Shown here: piece after piece, positions 16,679 through 25,978 of the stretch
How positions within the stretch are numbered: the first letter of the stretch is position 1
Layout: every line of letters begins with the position of its first letter
From: Paenibacillus ihbetae
GTDB taxonomy: Bacteria; Bacillota; Bacilli; Paenibacillales; Paenibacillaceae
Direction: 5' to 3'
Assembly (NCBI RefSeq): GCF_002741055.1
Contig: NZ_CP016809.1
Coordinates: 1,882,501-1,946,500 of the forward strand
Length of the DNA stretch: 64,000 bases
The notes under the pieces: generated by a model
Seen by the model: only the letters and a program-made list of their open reading frames with translations
The model's database searches: none
Told to the model about the DNA's origin: nothing
Position numbers and translations under genes: made by a program

Positions 16679-17187
16679 TGGGAAATCTAGCAGGCTGTCA
16701 CAGCCGGTGAGAACGCTTTACGTTTTATATATTTGTCATGCGGTCCGCAAACTCCTCTATTTTATGGCCCTCCTCAGGAGTTTTTTTTCCACATCCCCAG
16801 CAGCTCTAGACCACCTTCATGTGATACCGAGCAACGATCGACGAAGGCCTTCCGCGGTCGCCGTTAAAGATACAATCTCAATACACCAAATCCTAAAGAA
16901 TGCAATCAGGCATCACAAGAAATCGAGGGAAAGGCCGCGAAAATGCCACACCGGCGCTTCTCCCGATTACCAAATTCCCCACCAGCCCTAGACAGCCGCA
17001 CAGCAACGCCGAGCCCTCGTAAGCAACTCTAATATAACGCAGGACAGACTGGCCACGCAGGGGCCCTCCTTAACCGTTTATTTAAGAGATTCACTTAACC
17101 GTTTATTTAAGAAATTCATCGGATAGGTCTGCTCAGTGAGCAGCTGCAGCACTTCATTTTTAGTATTAAAAGATACGTAGAATATAT
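16679..17187. other. Intergenic region upstream of the esterase
   Basis: About 510 bases with the esterase promoter region and a 25-bp tandem repeat (17070-17119). I found no supported gene; the plus-strand frames lack start signals. Confidence 0.5.
17070..17119. repeat. 25-bp tandem repeat, two copies
   Basis: Copies of TTAACCGTTTATTTAAGA + GATTCAC (second copy AAATTCAT) start at 17070 and 17095. The unit has TTAA at both ends of a 16-base core and could be a paired protein-binding site. Confidence 0.7.
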
Positions 17188-17225
17188 CAAAAAAGCCTCT
17201 CCCAGCAAAAACCGCCGGAAGAGGC
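17188..17225 (-). terminator. Terminator of the peptide ABC ATPase gene
   Basis: On the minus strand GCCTCTTCC...GGGAGAGGC is followed by TTTTTT, about 90 bases past the stop at 17317. Confidence 0.88.
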
Positions 17226-17316
17226 TGTTCACGATTTATATGTTCACAAAATGCTGTTCACAAAAGCTGTTCACAAGAGCAATGCGCTCGAGCGCATCAG
17301 GAAACTCCACGGGCCG

Positions 17317-19059
17317 TCAAGCCCCGGTTGGCATAGCCACCCAGTGGCCTTCCGAAACCTCCACCAGCTCCGAATGCTCCAGATTGTATTTATCCTCACC
17401 GGTCCGCTCCTCGAGCATTACCCGTTTTTTCTTCGATTCGATCTTCGGATCAGGCACCGGAATCGCCGCAAGCAATGACTTCGTATACTCATGCTGCGGG
17501 TTGGAGTACAGCTCCTCGCTCTCAGCAAGCTCCACGATTTTCCCCATATACATCACCGCGACGCGGTCGCTGATATGCTTCACCATCGACAGGTCATGGG
17601 CAATGAACAGGTATGTCAGGCCCAATCGATGCTGGAGCTCTTCCAGCAGCTTCACGATCTGGGATTGAATCGACACATCCAGCGCCGACAAGGGCTCGTC
17701 GCAGACGATGAATTTCGGCTCTACCGCCAGCGCGCGGGCAATGCCGATCCGCTGACGCTGTCCGCCGGAAAACTCATGCGGATACCGCGTCGCGAACGCA
17801 GGATCCAGACCAACCATATCGAGCAGCTCCTCGACCCGCTTCTTGCGCTCCTGCTTGCTGCCGCTCAGCTTGTGGACATCGAGCGCCTCGCCGATAATAT
17901 CGAGAACCTTAAGCCGTGGGTTCAGCGACGCATACGGATCCTGGAAGATCATCTGCATATGGCGCCGCATCGCCTTCATCTCCGAAGCCGACAGCCGGTT
18001 CACCGACATGCCCTGGTACAGCACCTCGCCCCCCGTCGGCTGATGAAGACGCAGGATGGCTCGTCCCGTCGTCGATTTGCCGCTGCCGGACTCCCCGACA
18101 ACGCCAAGCGTTTCACCGGCCTGGATATGGAAGCTGATATCGTTCACGGCTTTTAAAACCTTGCCTTTTCCCATGTCAAAATACTGCTTCAGCGACTTCA
18201 CCTCAAGCAGCGGTCCCTTGTAATCCGTACCGGGAACGATGAGAGGGGCCGGTTTCGGCTTCTTCTTCTCGTCCAGACGCGGCAGCGCGTTGAGCAGCTT
18301 CAGGGTGTAGGGATGCTTAGGATTCTCGAAAATCTCCTCCGTCGTTCCCGTCTCGACAATAACGCCGTCCTTCATGACAACCACGCGGTCGCACATGCCG
18401 GCAACGACGCCGAGATCATGTGTAATTAAAATAATCGAGGAGCCGAAACGCTCCTGCATATTTTTCATCAAATTCAGGATCTGTGCCTGGATGGTTACAT
18501 CGAGCGCCGTTGTCGGCTCATCGGCAATAAGCAGTGCCGGATGGCACGCCAGAGCAATGGCGATCATGACCCGCTGGCGCATGCCGCCGGAAAATTCGTG
18601 CGGGTACTGATTATACCGGGCTTCGCTGTTCGGAATGCCGACGAGCTTCAGCATCTCCAACGCTTGCTGCTTCGCTTCCTGCTTGGACAGCTTCAGATGC
18701 TTCACCAGGCCTTCGGAGATTTGCTCGCCGATTCGAATGGTCGGATTGAGCGAGGTCATCGGATCCTGAAAAATCATGCCGATATCGCGCCCGCGGATAC
18801 TCTCCATTTCCTTCTCCGTCTTCTCTGCCAGGTTTTGGCCGAGAAACAGAATTTCCCCATCCTTCATATAAGAAGGCGGGGACGGCAGCAGACGCATGAT
18901 CGAGCGAGCGGTCACGCTTTTGCCGCTTCCGGACTCCCCAACGATGCCGAGCGTCTCTCCTTTACGCACCTCGAAGCTGACGCCGCGCACCGCATGGAAT
19001 TCGGTATCCCGGGATTGAAAGGCGACGCTCAAATTTTTAACCTGTAAAATCGGTTCCAA
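17317..19059 (-). CDS. Fused dipeptide/oligopeptide ABC ATPase (DppD-DppF type)
   Basis: Cytoplasmic double ATPase powering a peptide-class importer, 580 residues. Each half is a complete OppD/OppF-like unit: Walker A GESGSGKS at about 40 and 320, signatures FSGGMRQR and FSGGQRQR, and Walker [12 protein letters not shown] and [11 protein letters not shown]. Each ends with the oligo/dipeptide C-terminal helix ([22 protein letters not shown]). In most Bacilli these are two genes. A GTG at 19068 overlaps the ribosome binding site AGGTGAGG, so I prefer the TTG at 19059. It is encoded divergently from the permeases and binding protein. Confidence 0.93.
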   Translation of the reverse strand: MEPILQVKNLSVAFQSRDTEFHAVRGVSFEVRKGETLGIVGESGSGKSVTARSIMRLLPSPPSYMKDGEILFLGQNLAEKTEKEMESIRGRDIGMIFQDPMTSLNPTIRIGEQISEGLVKHLKLSKQEAKQQALEMLKLVGIPNSEARYNQYPHEFSGGMRQRVMIAIALACHPALLIADEPTTALDVTIQAQILNLMKNMQERFGSSIILITHDLGVVAGMCDRVVVMKDGVIVETGTTEEIFENPKHPYTLKLLNALPRLDEKKKPKPAPLIVPGTDYKGPLLEVKSLKQYFDMGKGKVLKAVNDISFHIQAGETLGVVGESGSGKSTTGRAILRLHQPTGGEVLYQGMSVNRLSASEMKAMRRHMQMIFQDPYASLNPRLKVLDIIGEALDVHKLSGSKQERKKRVEELLDMVGLDPAFATRYPHEFSGGQRQRIGIARALAVEPKFIVCDEPLSALDVSIQSQIVKLLEELQHRLGLTYLFIAHDLSMVKHISDRVAVMYMGKIVELAESEELYSNPQHEYTKSLLAAIPVPDPKIESKKKRVMLEERTGEDKYNLEHSELVEVSEGHWVAMPTGA

Positions 19060-19111
19060 CTTCCTCACCTGCCATATGCATTATGTCATCGCGTAAGACG
19101 CTAATAATCTA

Positions 19112-19140
19112 TTGACTTTTAATATATCTCAAAATAAAAT
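19112..19140 (+). promoter_or_regulatory. SigA-type promoter of the peptide importer operon
   Basis: TTGACT (19112-19117), a 17-base AT-rich spacer and TAAAAT (19135-19140) lie 54 bases before the oppB-like start. They sit in the divergent region shared with the ATPase gene. Confidence 0.8.
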
Positions 19141-19193
19141 ATACTATATCGCTCGGAATAATGCAATTTAGAAACAAGGAGGAAAGACACCTT

Positions 19194-20636
19194 ATGGGGG
19201 GGACGGAAGCAGCTAGAAGAGGCGGACTCATAGGTTCGATAAGCACCACTTATCATAAGATCCTTCTGAATCCTTCTTATAAATACTTACTATTATTATT
19301 GGGAGCACCCGTTAATCTCGTGGTCTTCCTCTTTTATTTGGTCCAGCGAAGGAAGGACGACTATACAGCCGCTGAGAACCGCATTCGCAGCGCGATGCTG
19401 TCATCCGGGTATTTGGAAGCCCTCCAGGCCGAGATTGCCCAGCAGCAGAAGCGCAAGCACGAGTTCTTCAACCAGAAGATCAGCGAGCAGCAGCTCCAGC
19501 AGGAAGTTGAACGGATCGCACAGGCCCGGTTTAAAGAGGAGCTCCGTGACCGGACGACCAAGGAGCTTCTATTAAATAACAAGAAGCGTTTGACCATGGC
19601 CGATACGTTCGACCGACTGATCGCCAATCCGTTATTTTTCATTATATCACTGATCCCGGGTCTGCTGATGTATATTCTTATATTTTTATATCGCAGCCCT
19701 TATCTGAAATATATTGTGGAACGGCTTGCGATGACGATCCTCGTCATCTTCGGGGTAGCGGTTCTCGTATTTACCATCCTGTACTTGTCGCCGTTCAATC
19801 CTGCGGCCAATATTTTAGGAGAGACGGCAACGCCGGAGCAGATCGCGGCCTTCAATAAAATGCACGGTCTCGATCAAGGCTATCTGACGCAGCTGTGGAA
19901 TAACATCAAGGGCATTGCCTATTTCGATCTTGGCAAATCGTTCTCGGGCAACGAGGATATTACGAACAGCATCGCCCGAAAATTCCCGATCACGCTGACG
20001 CTGACCGTCATCTCGCTCATTATTGCGATTGCGATCGCGCTGCCGATCGGCATTATTTCGGCAACCAGACCGAACTCGTTCTTCGATTATGCGTTCATGT
20101 TCGTTGCGCTGATCGGATTGTCCATCCCGAACTTTTGGCAAGGATTAATCCTTATCCTGAATTTCTCGATTAAGCTGCAGTGGCTGCCGGCAACCTTCAA
20201 CCCGGAGAATTGGCTGTCCATCGTGATGCCGGTCATTGTGCTCGGTACGGGACTTACCGCTTCCGTGGCCAGAATGACGCGCTCTTCGACGCTTGAGGTC
20301 ATCCATGAAGATTATATGATCACGGCCAGAGCGAAGGGGCTCGGAAAACAGACGATTCTCATGAAGCATGCGGTCCGCAATGCCATTATTCCGATCATCA
20401 CCGTTATTGGTCTCCAGTTCGGGGGCATGATGGGCGGCTCGGCCGTTACGGAAAAAGTGTTCAACATTAGCGGTATTGGGAGCTACATCGTGGACAAGCA
20501 ATTCATCCCTGATATACCGGCCATCATGGGCGGCGTCGTTTATACCGCCATCACCATATCGCTGGTCAACGTCATTATCGATATCTTGTACGCGTTCTTC
20601 GATCCACGGATCCGATCCAAGATGAAACAATACTAA
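19194..20636 (+). CDS. OppB/DppB-type permease with extra coiled-coil N-terminus
   Basis: Membrane permease of a peptide-class ABC importer, 480 residues against the usual 310-340. The canonical part begins near residue 170 (KYIVERLAMTILVIFGVAV) and keeps FDLGKSF, the coupling loop TARAKGLGKQTILMKHAVRN and the C-terminal DPRIR. The added N-terminus holds a membrane segment (about 30-50), a charged, Gln/Glu-rich coiled coil (about 60-130) and a second membrane segment (about 145-165), so the coil would stay cytoplasmic. The start is the ATG at 19194 behind AAGGAGG; an upstream ATG at 19161 would put that site inside the gene. First gene of a three-gene plus-strand operon. Confidence 0.9.
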   Translation: MGGTEAARRGGLIGSISTTYHKILLNPSYKYLLLLLGAPVNLVVFLFYLVQRRKDDYTAAENRIRSAMLSSGYLEALQAEIAQQQKRKHEFFNQKISEQQLQQEVERIAQARFKEELRDRTTKELLLNNKKRLTMADTFDRLIANPLFFIISLIPGLLMYILIFLYRSPYLKYIVERLAMTILVIFGVAVLVFTILYLSPFNPAANILGETATPEQIAAFNKMHGLDQGYLTQLWNNIKGIAYFDLGKSFSGNEDITNSIARKFPITLTLTVISLIIAIAIALPIGIISATRPNSFFDYAFMFVALIGLSIPNFWQGLILILNFSIKLQWLPATFNPENWLSIVMPVIVLGTGLTASVARMTRSSTLEVIHEDYMITARAKGLGKQTILMKHAVRNAIIPIITVIGLQFGGMMGGSAVTEKVFNISGIGSYIVDKQFIPDIPAIMGGVVYTAITISLVNVIIDILYAFFDPRIRSKMKQY

Positions 20637-20649
20637 AGCAGGTGTACTC

Positions 20650-22158
20650 ATGATCAAGAAGCTACAATCTAAGCAAGGCACTGCACACCAGCTGAAATCA
20701 TCACCCGAGTACCGTCAAGCCAGCTTCACATGGGTTATATCATTGACTTTGTCCGTGATCCTGCTGCTGAACAGCTTTGATTTCGCTGGAGGCGCCTTGA
20801 AGCCTTGGGTATTCACCGCCTTTGCTGCGTATGCCCTTTTTACGATCGTTCAGATGATTATTACGCTCCTGATCCGGCGGGACCTTCTTCGGACCGGGGA
20901 CATCAGGCGATCTACCCGATTGCTCGGATACATCCAGCTGCTAAGCATCATAACCGGGAATCTGTTTACCGTTACGTTCGGTTTTAATCTCGTCAAACAG
21001 CAGAAGCCTCCCGAGTACACCATTGCGGTGTACATGCTGCTAACCCAGCTCTATGTTATCGCCATCTCGGCGCTCAATTTGTTCAAGCCTTATGTATCGA
21101 ACACTTTTCTACCGGCGATGTTCATCCTCGTCGTGGTTGCAATCCTTCAGCTGATCGGACTGCTTTTGGTTGCTAAGTTCGTTACGAGCCACTATGCGCA
21201 TCCGAAGCTTGTGTGGCTCGCGCTGCCGATTATTGTTACAGCGGCAACCGGCAACATTTTTGCACTGGTGCTCGGGATTAACCTGCTGGTAAAAATCCGC
21301 AAGAACGGCAATCCGGCGATGACGCGCTGGAGCGACGTATGGATCAAGCTGACAGCCAACTCGACGGCGATGGCCGGTTTGTTCTTTGTCATCTTTCTGT
21401 TCTGCCTGTCGGTATGCAGTGTATTCACTTTTGATTACAGCATTGCGATCGACAACAATTACAGCGCGATCCTGCTGCCGCCAAGCCTGGAGTATCCGTT
21501 CGGCACCGACAACTTCGGGCGGGACTTATTCTCCCGGATCGTGTTCGGCGCCCGAATCTCGCTGATCGTCGGATTCGCATCCACCCTCATCCCGGTGATT
21601 ATCGGCGGGATCCTTGGAGCCATATCCGGCTATTACGGCCGTCAGACGGACAACATCATCATGCGGCTGCTTGACGTGCTGTATGCGATACCGGGCATCC
21701 TGCTCGCCATCGCGATCATCGCGGCATTCGGCGCGAATACGGTCAACCTTATTCTTGCGCTCAGCGTAGGGGCCATCCCGACCTATGCCCGAACGATGCG
21801 GGCGAATGTCATGCTTGTTTCCACATACGAATACGTGGATGCGGCCAGAGCCTTCGGCTCCAGCAATTTTTCGATTATTTTCAAGCATATCGTTCCGAAT
21901 TCCCTAGCGCCTATGATCGTCAAATCGACGTTGACCATCGGTGCAGCGGTCATCTCGACAAGCAGTTTGAGTTACCTGGGCCTTGGGGTAGAGCCTCATA
22001 TTCCGGAATGGGGAAATATCCTCAAAATCGGAAGCACGTATCTGGAGACCAACTCCTATCTGGCGATTTATCCGGGTCTTGCCATCATTGCCCTCGTGCT
22101 GTCCTTCAACTTCTTGGGGGACGGACTGCGGGATGCGCTCGATCCGAAGCTGGACTAG
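20650..22158 (+). CDS. OppC/DppC-type permease with extra N-terminal membrane domain
   Basis: Second permease of the same importer, 502 residues against about 300 for typical OppC. The canonical part starts near residue 235 (SVCSVFTFDYSIAIDNNY), with FGTDNFGRDLFSRIVFGARIS, the coupling loop DAARAFGSSNFSIIFKHIVPN and the end GDGLRDALDPKLD. The first 230 residues add about six hydrophobic segments of unknown role. The start follows GCAGGTG, 13 bases after the oppB-like stop. The paired enlargement of both permeases suggests that their extra parts act together. Confidence 0.9.
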   Translation: MIKKLQSKQGTAHQLKSSPEYRQASFTWVISLTLSVILLLNSFDFAGGALKPWVFTAFAAYALFTIVQMIITLLIRRDLLRTGDIRRSTRLLGYIQLLSIITGNLFTVTFGFNLVKQQKPPEYTIAVYMLLTQLYVIAISALNLFKPYVSNTFLPAMFILVVVAILQLIGLLLVAKFVTSHYAHPKLVWLALPIIVTAATGNIFALVLGINLLVKIRKNGNPAMTRWSDVWIKLTANSTAMAGLFFVIFLFCLSVCSVFTFDYSIAIDNNYSAILLPPSLEYPFGTDNFGRDLFSRIVFGARISLIVGFASTLIPVIIGGILGAISGYYGRQTDNIIMRLLDVLYAIPGILLAIAIIAAFGANTVNLILALSVGAIPTYARTMRANVMLVSTYEYVDAARAFGSSNFSIIFKHIVPNSLAPMIVKSTLTIGAAVISTSSLSYLGLGVEPHIPEWGNILKIGSTYLETNSYLAIYPGLAIIALVLSFNFLGDGLRDALDPKLD

Positions 22159-22232
22159 CCTGACGGCCTTAGCAGTACCCAATTAACGGTTTCAAACAAA
22201 TTTATATATACATCACTCAGGAGGGAATCACC

Positions 22233-24056
22233 ATGAAAAAGAGTTCCTTGCTGTTGCTGTTCCTCTCGCTCGTCATCGTACTGGCAGGATGCAACGTAAA
22301 AACCAAAGAGGACGCACAGCAGCAAAACCAACAAGAACCAGCGGATTCGTCCACGGACGCTTCGGCGGTGACGATTGAGCTGCTCGGTATGAGCTCTAAC
22401 GAATCCGATGTCAATATCATCCGTGACCAGCTGACCAAAAACGGCTTCAACGTGAAGCTGAATCTTCAGCCTGATTACGGCAGCTTCAAAGCCCAGCAGG
22501 ATGCCGGCAACTACGATGTCGCGCTGTCCAGCTGGACGACGGTTACCGGTAACCCGGACTATGCCGTTCGTTCCTTGTTCAAAACCGGCGGCGACTACAG
22601 CATTATGTCCGATGAAGAAGTGGACAAGCTGATTGACGAAGCCGCAACCCAAACGCCGGAAGAGGCTGTTGCCACTTATAAAAAACTCGAGGATCGCCTC
22701 GTGACGGAAAAAGCCTATATCGCGCCGCTTTACATCTCTCTGAAGAGCCAGGCGTTCAACAAGGACGTTCTTGACGAGAATTCCGTCCGTCTGTCGAAAT
22801 CCCGTTCCCTGCCATGGGAAGCTGTTGATTTCAAAGACCAGTCGAAGCGCGCAACGCAGCCGCTTATTTTGTCCCAATCGATTTCCGAATTGACTTCCCT
22901 TGACCCGATCAAAGGAAACGACGGTTCTATCAACATCATCAACACCAACATGAACGTCCGTCTGATCAACCTGACCGATGACGACAAAATCACGTCCGAA
23001 GGCTCTCTGTCTTATAATCATGCCATTGCGGAAGGCAACTCGGAATACTATTTCATTCTTCGCGACGATATCAACTTCGCCAAAATCACGGATAAAAAAG
23101 CCGTCGACTCCGGCGAGCGCGTTGGCGCGGACGATGTCATCTTCTCGATGAACCGTGCGAAGGACAAAAACTCCGTGCCGGATCACCGTACCTACACCCT
23201 TCACGAGCATATCAACACCGTTGAAGCGGTCACGGATCTGAGCGTATTGGAGAACACGAAGGTGTCCGGTGGCGGCGAAAGCGTGAAAGAAGCGCTGGAG
23301 AAAGGCCTCGACACCAAAATCACTTCCCTGGTCAGCGACAAAAACCAGGCCAGCACCAAGGACGGTAAATACCAGGTCATCAAATTGACGACTACGGAGC
23401 CGTTCCCGCAAGTTCTGAACTACCTGGCTCACCAATCCGCAGGGATTGTGTCGAAGAAACAAGTTGAATCCATCAACACCTATGACGTCGAGAAATTCGA
23501 TGTGAACAAAGACATTCCTTACGGTGACCAAAACACGGTAACGGAAGGCGACAAATACAACAATACGCTGTTTGCAAGCGGTCCTTACATCTTGTCCTAC
23601 AAGAACGATTACGAGGCCATCTTCTACAAAAACCCTGGTTACATGAAGGGTACGGAGCATGAGCCGAAAATCGAGCAAGTGAAAGTCCGCTTCATCAAGG
23701 ACGCTGACAGCACGCTCTCCGCGCTGCGCAGCGGCGAGATTCACCTCTACTACGGCGTGCCTGAAACGAAGTACGACGTTGTGAAGGGCGATAGCAAGCT
23801 GAAGCTGCAAACCATCGAGAGCAACGCGGTATCTTACCTGCTCTTCAATACGAAGAATCGCGATGTGGCTAACAGCGAAGATCTGAGAAGAGCGGTGCTC
23901 TACTCGATCAACCAGGATGAAATTCTCGCGTACTACAACAATAACAAAATCAAAGCCTACTCTACCGTGAGCCCGATCGTCAAAACCGGCAACGAGCTCG
24001 TAGCGGATCCGGCGAAGGTGAAGGAATACTTGGCTGCTTATAAGGCGAGCAAATAA
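22233..24056 (+). CDS. Peptide-type solute-binding lipoprotein, circularly permuted
   Basis: Extracellular substrate-binding lipoprotein of SBP family 5 (OppA/DppA), 607 residues, anchored at C20 of the lipobox LAGC. The domain order is swapped. Residues about 46-200 (VTIELLG..., GNYDVALSSWTTVTGNPDY, SDEEVDKLIDEA, AYIAPLYI) match what is normally the C-terminal third of the family. Residues about 205-600 (SELTSLDPIKGNDGS, YYFILRDDINFA, GADDVIFSMNRAKD, LRRAVLYSINQDEIL, DPAKVKEYLAAYK) match what is normally the N-terminal two thirds. No second copy of the C-terminal part follows, so this is a permutation, not a duplication. The start follows CAGGAGG. Third gene of the importer operon. Confidence 0.9.
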   Translation: MKKSSLLLLFLSLVIVLAGCNVKTKEDAQQQNQQEPADSSTDASAVTIELLGMSSNESDVNIIRDQLTKNGFNVKLNLQPDYGSFKAQQDAGNYDVALSSWTTVTGNPDYAVRSLFKTGGDYSIMSDEEVDKLIDEAATQTPEEAVATYKKLEDRLVTEKAYIAPLYISLKSQAFNKDVLDENSVRLSKSRSLPWEAVDFKDQSKRATQPLILSQSISELTSLDPIKGNDGSINIINTNMNVRLINLTDDDKITSEGSLSYNHAIAEGNSEYYFILRDDINFAKITDKKAVDSGERVGADDVIFSMNRAKDKNSVPDHRTYTLHEHINTVEAVTDLSVLENTKVSGGGESVKEALEKGLDTKITSLVSDKNQASTKDGKYQVIKLTTTEPFPQVLNYLAHQSAGIVSKKQVESINTYDVEKFDVNKDIPYGDQNTVTEGDKYNNTLFASGPYILSYKNDYEAIFYKNPGYMKGTEHEPKIEQVKVRFIKDADSTLSALRSGEIHLYYGVPETKYDVVKGDSKLKLQTIESNAVSYLLFNTKNRDVANSEDLRRAVLYSINQDEILAYYNNNKIKAYSTVSPIVKTGNELVADPAKVKEYLAAYKASK

Positions 24057-24071
24057 TTTTAAAGTGGGAAG

Positions 24072-24105
24072 GACGACACTAGCTGTTGCTGGTGTCGTCT
24101 TTTTT
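24072..24105 (+). terminator. Terminator of the peptide importer operon
   Basis: GACGACACTAGC pairs with GCTGGTGTCGTC around TGTT, followed by six T, 16 bases past the stop. Confidence 0.93.
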
Positions 24106-24137
24106 GTGCTGGGGGTTAGAAGGGGGATTGTTGTTAG

Positions 24138-24260
24138 CATTGCTTCGTACGCTTATTCCTTGCAGGCATCGCTCCTGTGATGTTTCTGCTAGATTGCATC
24201 GCTATCCATGCGGATATTCTCAAGTATTGCATCGCTCCGCATGCGGATGTTCCCTCCGAT
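24138..24260. repeat. Degenerate ~30-bp tandem repeats, four copies
   Basis: Units begin GCATTGCTTCG (24138), GCATCGCTCC (24166), GCATCGCTATCC (24196) and GCATCGCTCCGC (24229). The last two share CATGCGGATRTTC. Spacing is 28-33 bases. Confidence 0.65.
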
Positions 24261-24863
24261 CCCTCTTGTCTCCAGATTTCTTTGAACTTGTAATAGCCAT
24301 CGTAGAAATCCGGAGAATGCCGATGCTTCCGAAGTAGCTTTCTTCCAGAAAGCTTTGAGGCGAACGCTGACGCTTCTTCTGGAACATTCCGCCTGCTCCG
24401 CTGAAGCTTCTCCTGCAACTTTCCGCCTGCTGCGCTGAGGCTATTCAGGGATCCCGAGAGCACTGCTGAGAAGGTGCAAATCCCTTTCCCCACTTCCAGC
24501 AATGGACCGTGAGAACGCAAAGGCTAGTCTCGCCCTCTTCTATAGGGGGAGGGGAATAAAATCGTTGAGAGCTTAGTCATCTCAATATCAGTTAAGCACT
24601 TTTTTTCAGCGAGGATGTTTGTGGGGCCTTCTCCATGTGTAAATACTGGTTAGCCTAGAGCGATGACGACTCTGTCAGGGGATAGCCGGCTCCATGGTAG
24701 CTCATTCCATGAGGACTGTTCCATTGGAGTTTGCTCAAATGCTCTGTAAATACTGCACTGATTCCTTCCCTAGCTTTCGATAAAAGTGCGAGAGTAGGCA
24801 ATCTTGTGGGAGGCATGAGCTCGACCAGTCTCTTTTATTAATACCTGCCAAGGAGAATCCCCT

Positions 24864-25063
24864 ATGAAAAAATCAACCCTGATCGTTATCTGCATCATAG
24901 CTGCATTGTTCCTGCTGAGTATAACAAGCTACTTTTTGGCTGAAATGAGTTGACCCTAAAGCATGGAGCTTCACAAACGTTGGTTGCAGACAAAAATGCA
25001 GCACTAGAAGTCTTTTGGCCTTCCACTAACCCCTCACTTTTTCGACAAGAACCGGCAGTCTGA
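24864..25063 (+). pseudogene. Small membrane-protein gene, apparently frameshifted
   Basis: The ATG at 24864 has a good site (CAAGGAG) and encodes a 29-residue start that is mostly one membrane helix (MKKSTLIVICIIAALFLLSI), then stops at 24951. In another frame, translation continues from just before that stop for about 39 codons (ELTLKHGASQTLVADKNAA and on) to 25063. One small insertion or deletion would join them into a protein of about 69 residues. No family is recognised. A stand-alone 29-residue membrane peptide is the alternative. Confidence 0.4.
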
Positions 25064-25108
25064 CTCGAAAATCGTGATCTTCTCCCTCAATTTCCCGGGT
25101 AATGGTAT

Positions 25109-25147
25109 AAAAACAGACCGATTCAAATTTGATATCGGTCTGTTTTT
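25109..25147. terminator. Bidirectional terminator
   Basis: The perfect stem AAAAACAGACCGAT / ATCGGTCTGTTTTT has an 11-base loop. It follows the small-gene remnant. Confidence 0.88.
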
Positions 25148-25470
25148 GCACAGGAAAGCAAAACGGTTATACCTTCTTAAAAGATTTTACTCCAATCCAT
25201 TAGCACTTAGGCTATTACTGAATATAACTTGAAAGTGCCACTTGAACATTGATGGCCTAACCTATGACGTCCTTAGCGAACAGGTCCAAGACCCATGACG
25301 GAAAGTTAGTCTGCGACTAGGAGATGTCCTGTCCGTTACCGGATTAAATGAATATGGCCTGCCCGCTGGCTAATGAGTTCGATCAAAAACTTGGCTGCTT
25401 AAAACCATAAAAGCCGCAGTTATGCGGCTCTGCTGTCATATCTTATTGTCGTAGTTTTGTTCTGTTATAC

Positions 25471-25525
25471 CCCCTTTCACCAATAGATTTCCTTGGATTT
25501 AAAAATCTATTGGTGATACGAAGGG
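25471..25525. repeat. Long inverted repeat
   Basis: CCCCTTTCACCAATAGATTT pairs with AAATCTATTGGTGATACGAAGGGG-like sequence: a 14-bp perfect inner stem plus CCCCTT/AAGGGG ends. No T-run follows. It could be a processed 3' end of the DoxX transcript or a small mobile-repeat relic. Confidence 0.6.
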
Positions 25526-25552
25526 GAAGCCGTCCGTGATATTTACCATCCT

Positions 25553-25978
25553 TTAAGATAAGCGGCTCTTCGATGGCTGCAGCGCCCACGAGCAGATATT
25601 TAATGCAGCATAGGCAAGGGGGAGGATAAAATTAAACCCGTAATCCCCGTAGTCGTTAGCGAACGCATGCGATAAGGCCGCACCCGTCATTAAAAAGAAG
25701 ATACCGGCATGAGCCCATTCTTTAAGTCGCGGTAAACCTGGCACGACGAGCGCAACCGCCCCAAGCACTTTCCAAATCCCGAGAATGGTCATTACGTATA
25801 ATGGGTACCCCAGCTTCGTCACTAATTCGACATTTCCTCCTAATTGCATCAGCTGGCCGATACCACTTAACGTAATAGCTGCTGCGAGTAGGATGGTGAC
25901 AGACCAATAAGCCACCATCCTTCCACGGGGCTGGGTATTACCTTTCATTGTTGTTTCCGCACTGATCAGCTTACTCAT
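25553..25978 (-). CDS. DoxX family membrane protein
   Basis: Small membrane protein, 141 residues with four hydrophobic segments (about 23-42, 57-80, 85-105, 112-130). The IGQLMQLGG...LGYPLYVMTILGIWKVLGA pattern is typical of the DoxX-like group. Its biochemical role is not established here. The start at 25978 overlaps the upstream stop by four bases (ATGA), with GAGGAGG before it, so it is coupled to the 161-residue hypothetical gene. Confidence 0.85.
   Translation of the reverse strand: MSKLISAETTMKGNTQPRGRMVAYWSVTILLAAAITLSGIGQLMQLGGNVELVTKLGYPLYVMTILGIWKVLGAVALVVPGLPRLKEWAHAGIFFLMTGAALSHAFANDYGDYGFNFILPLAYAALNICSWALQPSKSRLS

Larger units (their letters stand above)
24106..25552. other. 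Gene-poor 1.45-kb region
   Basis: It holds tandem repeats at 24138-24260, two similar TTCCGCCTGCT-centred blocks near 24385-24445, a disrupted small gene at 24864-25063, a bidirectional terminator and a long inverted repeat near 25.5 kb. The rest contains stop-rich frames and looks like decayed sequence. Confidence 0.6.

Noticed and set aside
22155..24140. Very long minus-strand open frame opposite the permuted binding protein
   Set aside because: It mirrors the plus-strand codon pattern, has no ribosome binding site and no recognisable domain; the plus strand has a lipoprotein signal and family motifs.
24480..24560. T-box-like sequence (GGACCGTG near 24504)
   Set aside because: It lacks the conserved T-box bulge sequence, a terminator pair and a downstream aminoacyl or biosynthesis gene.
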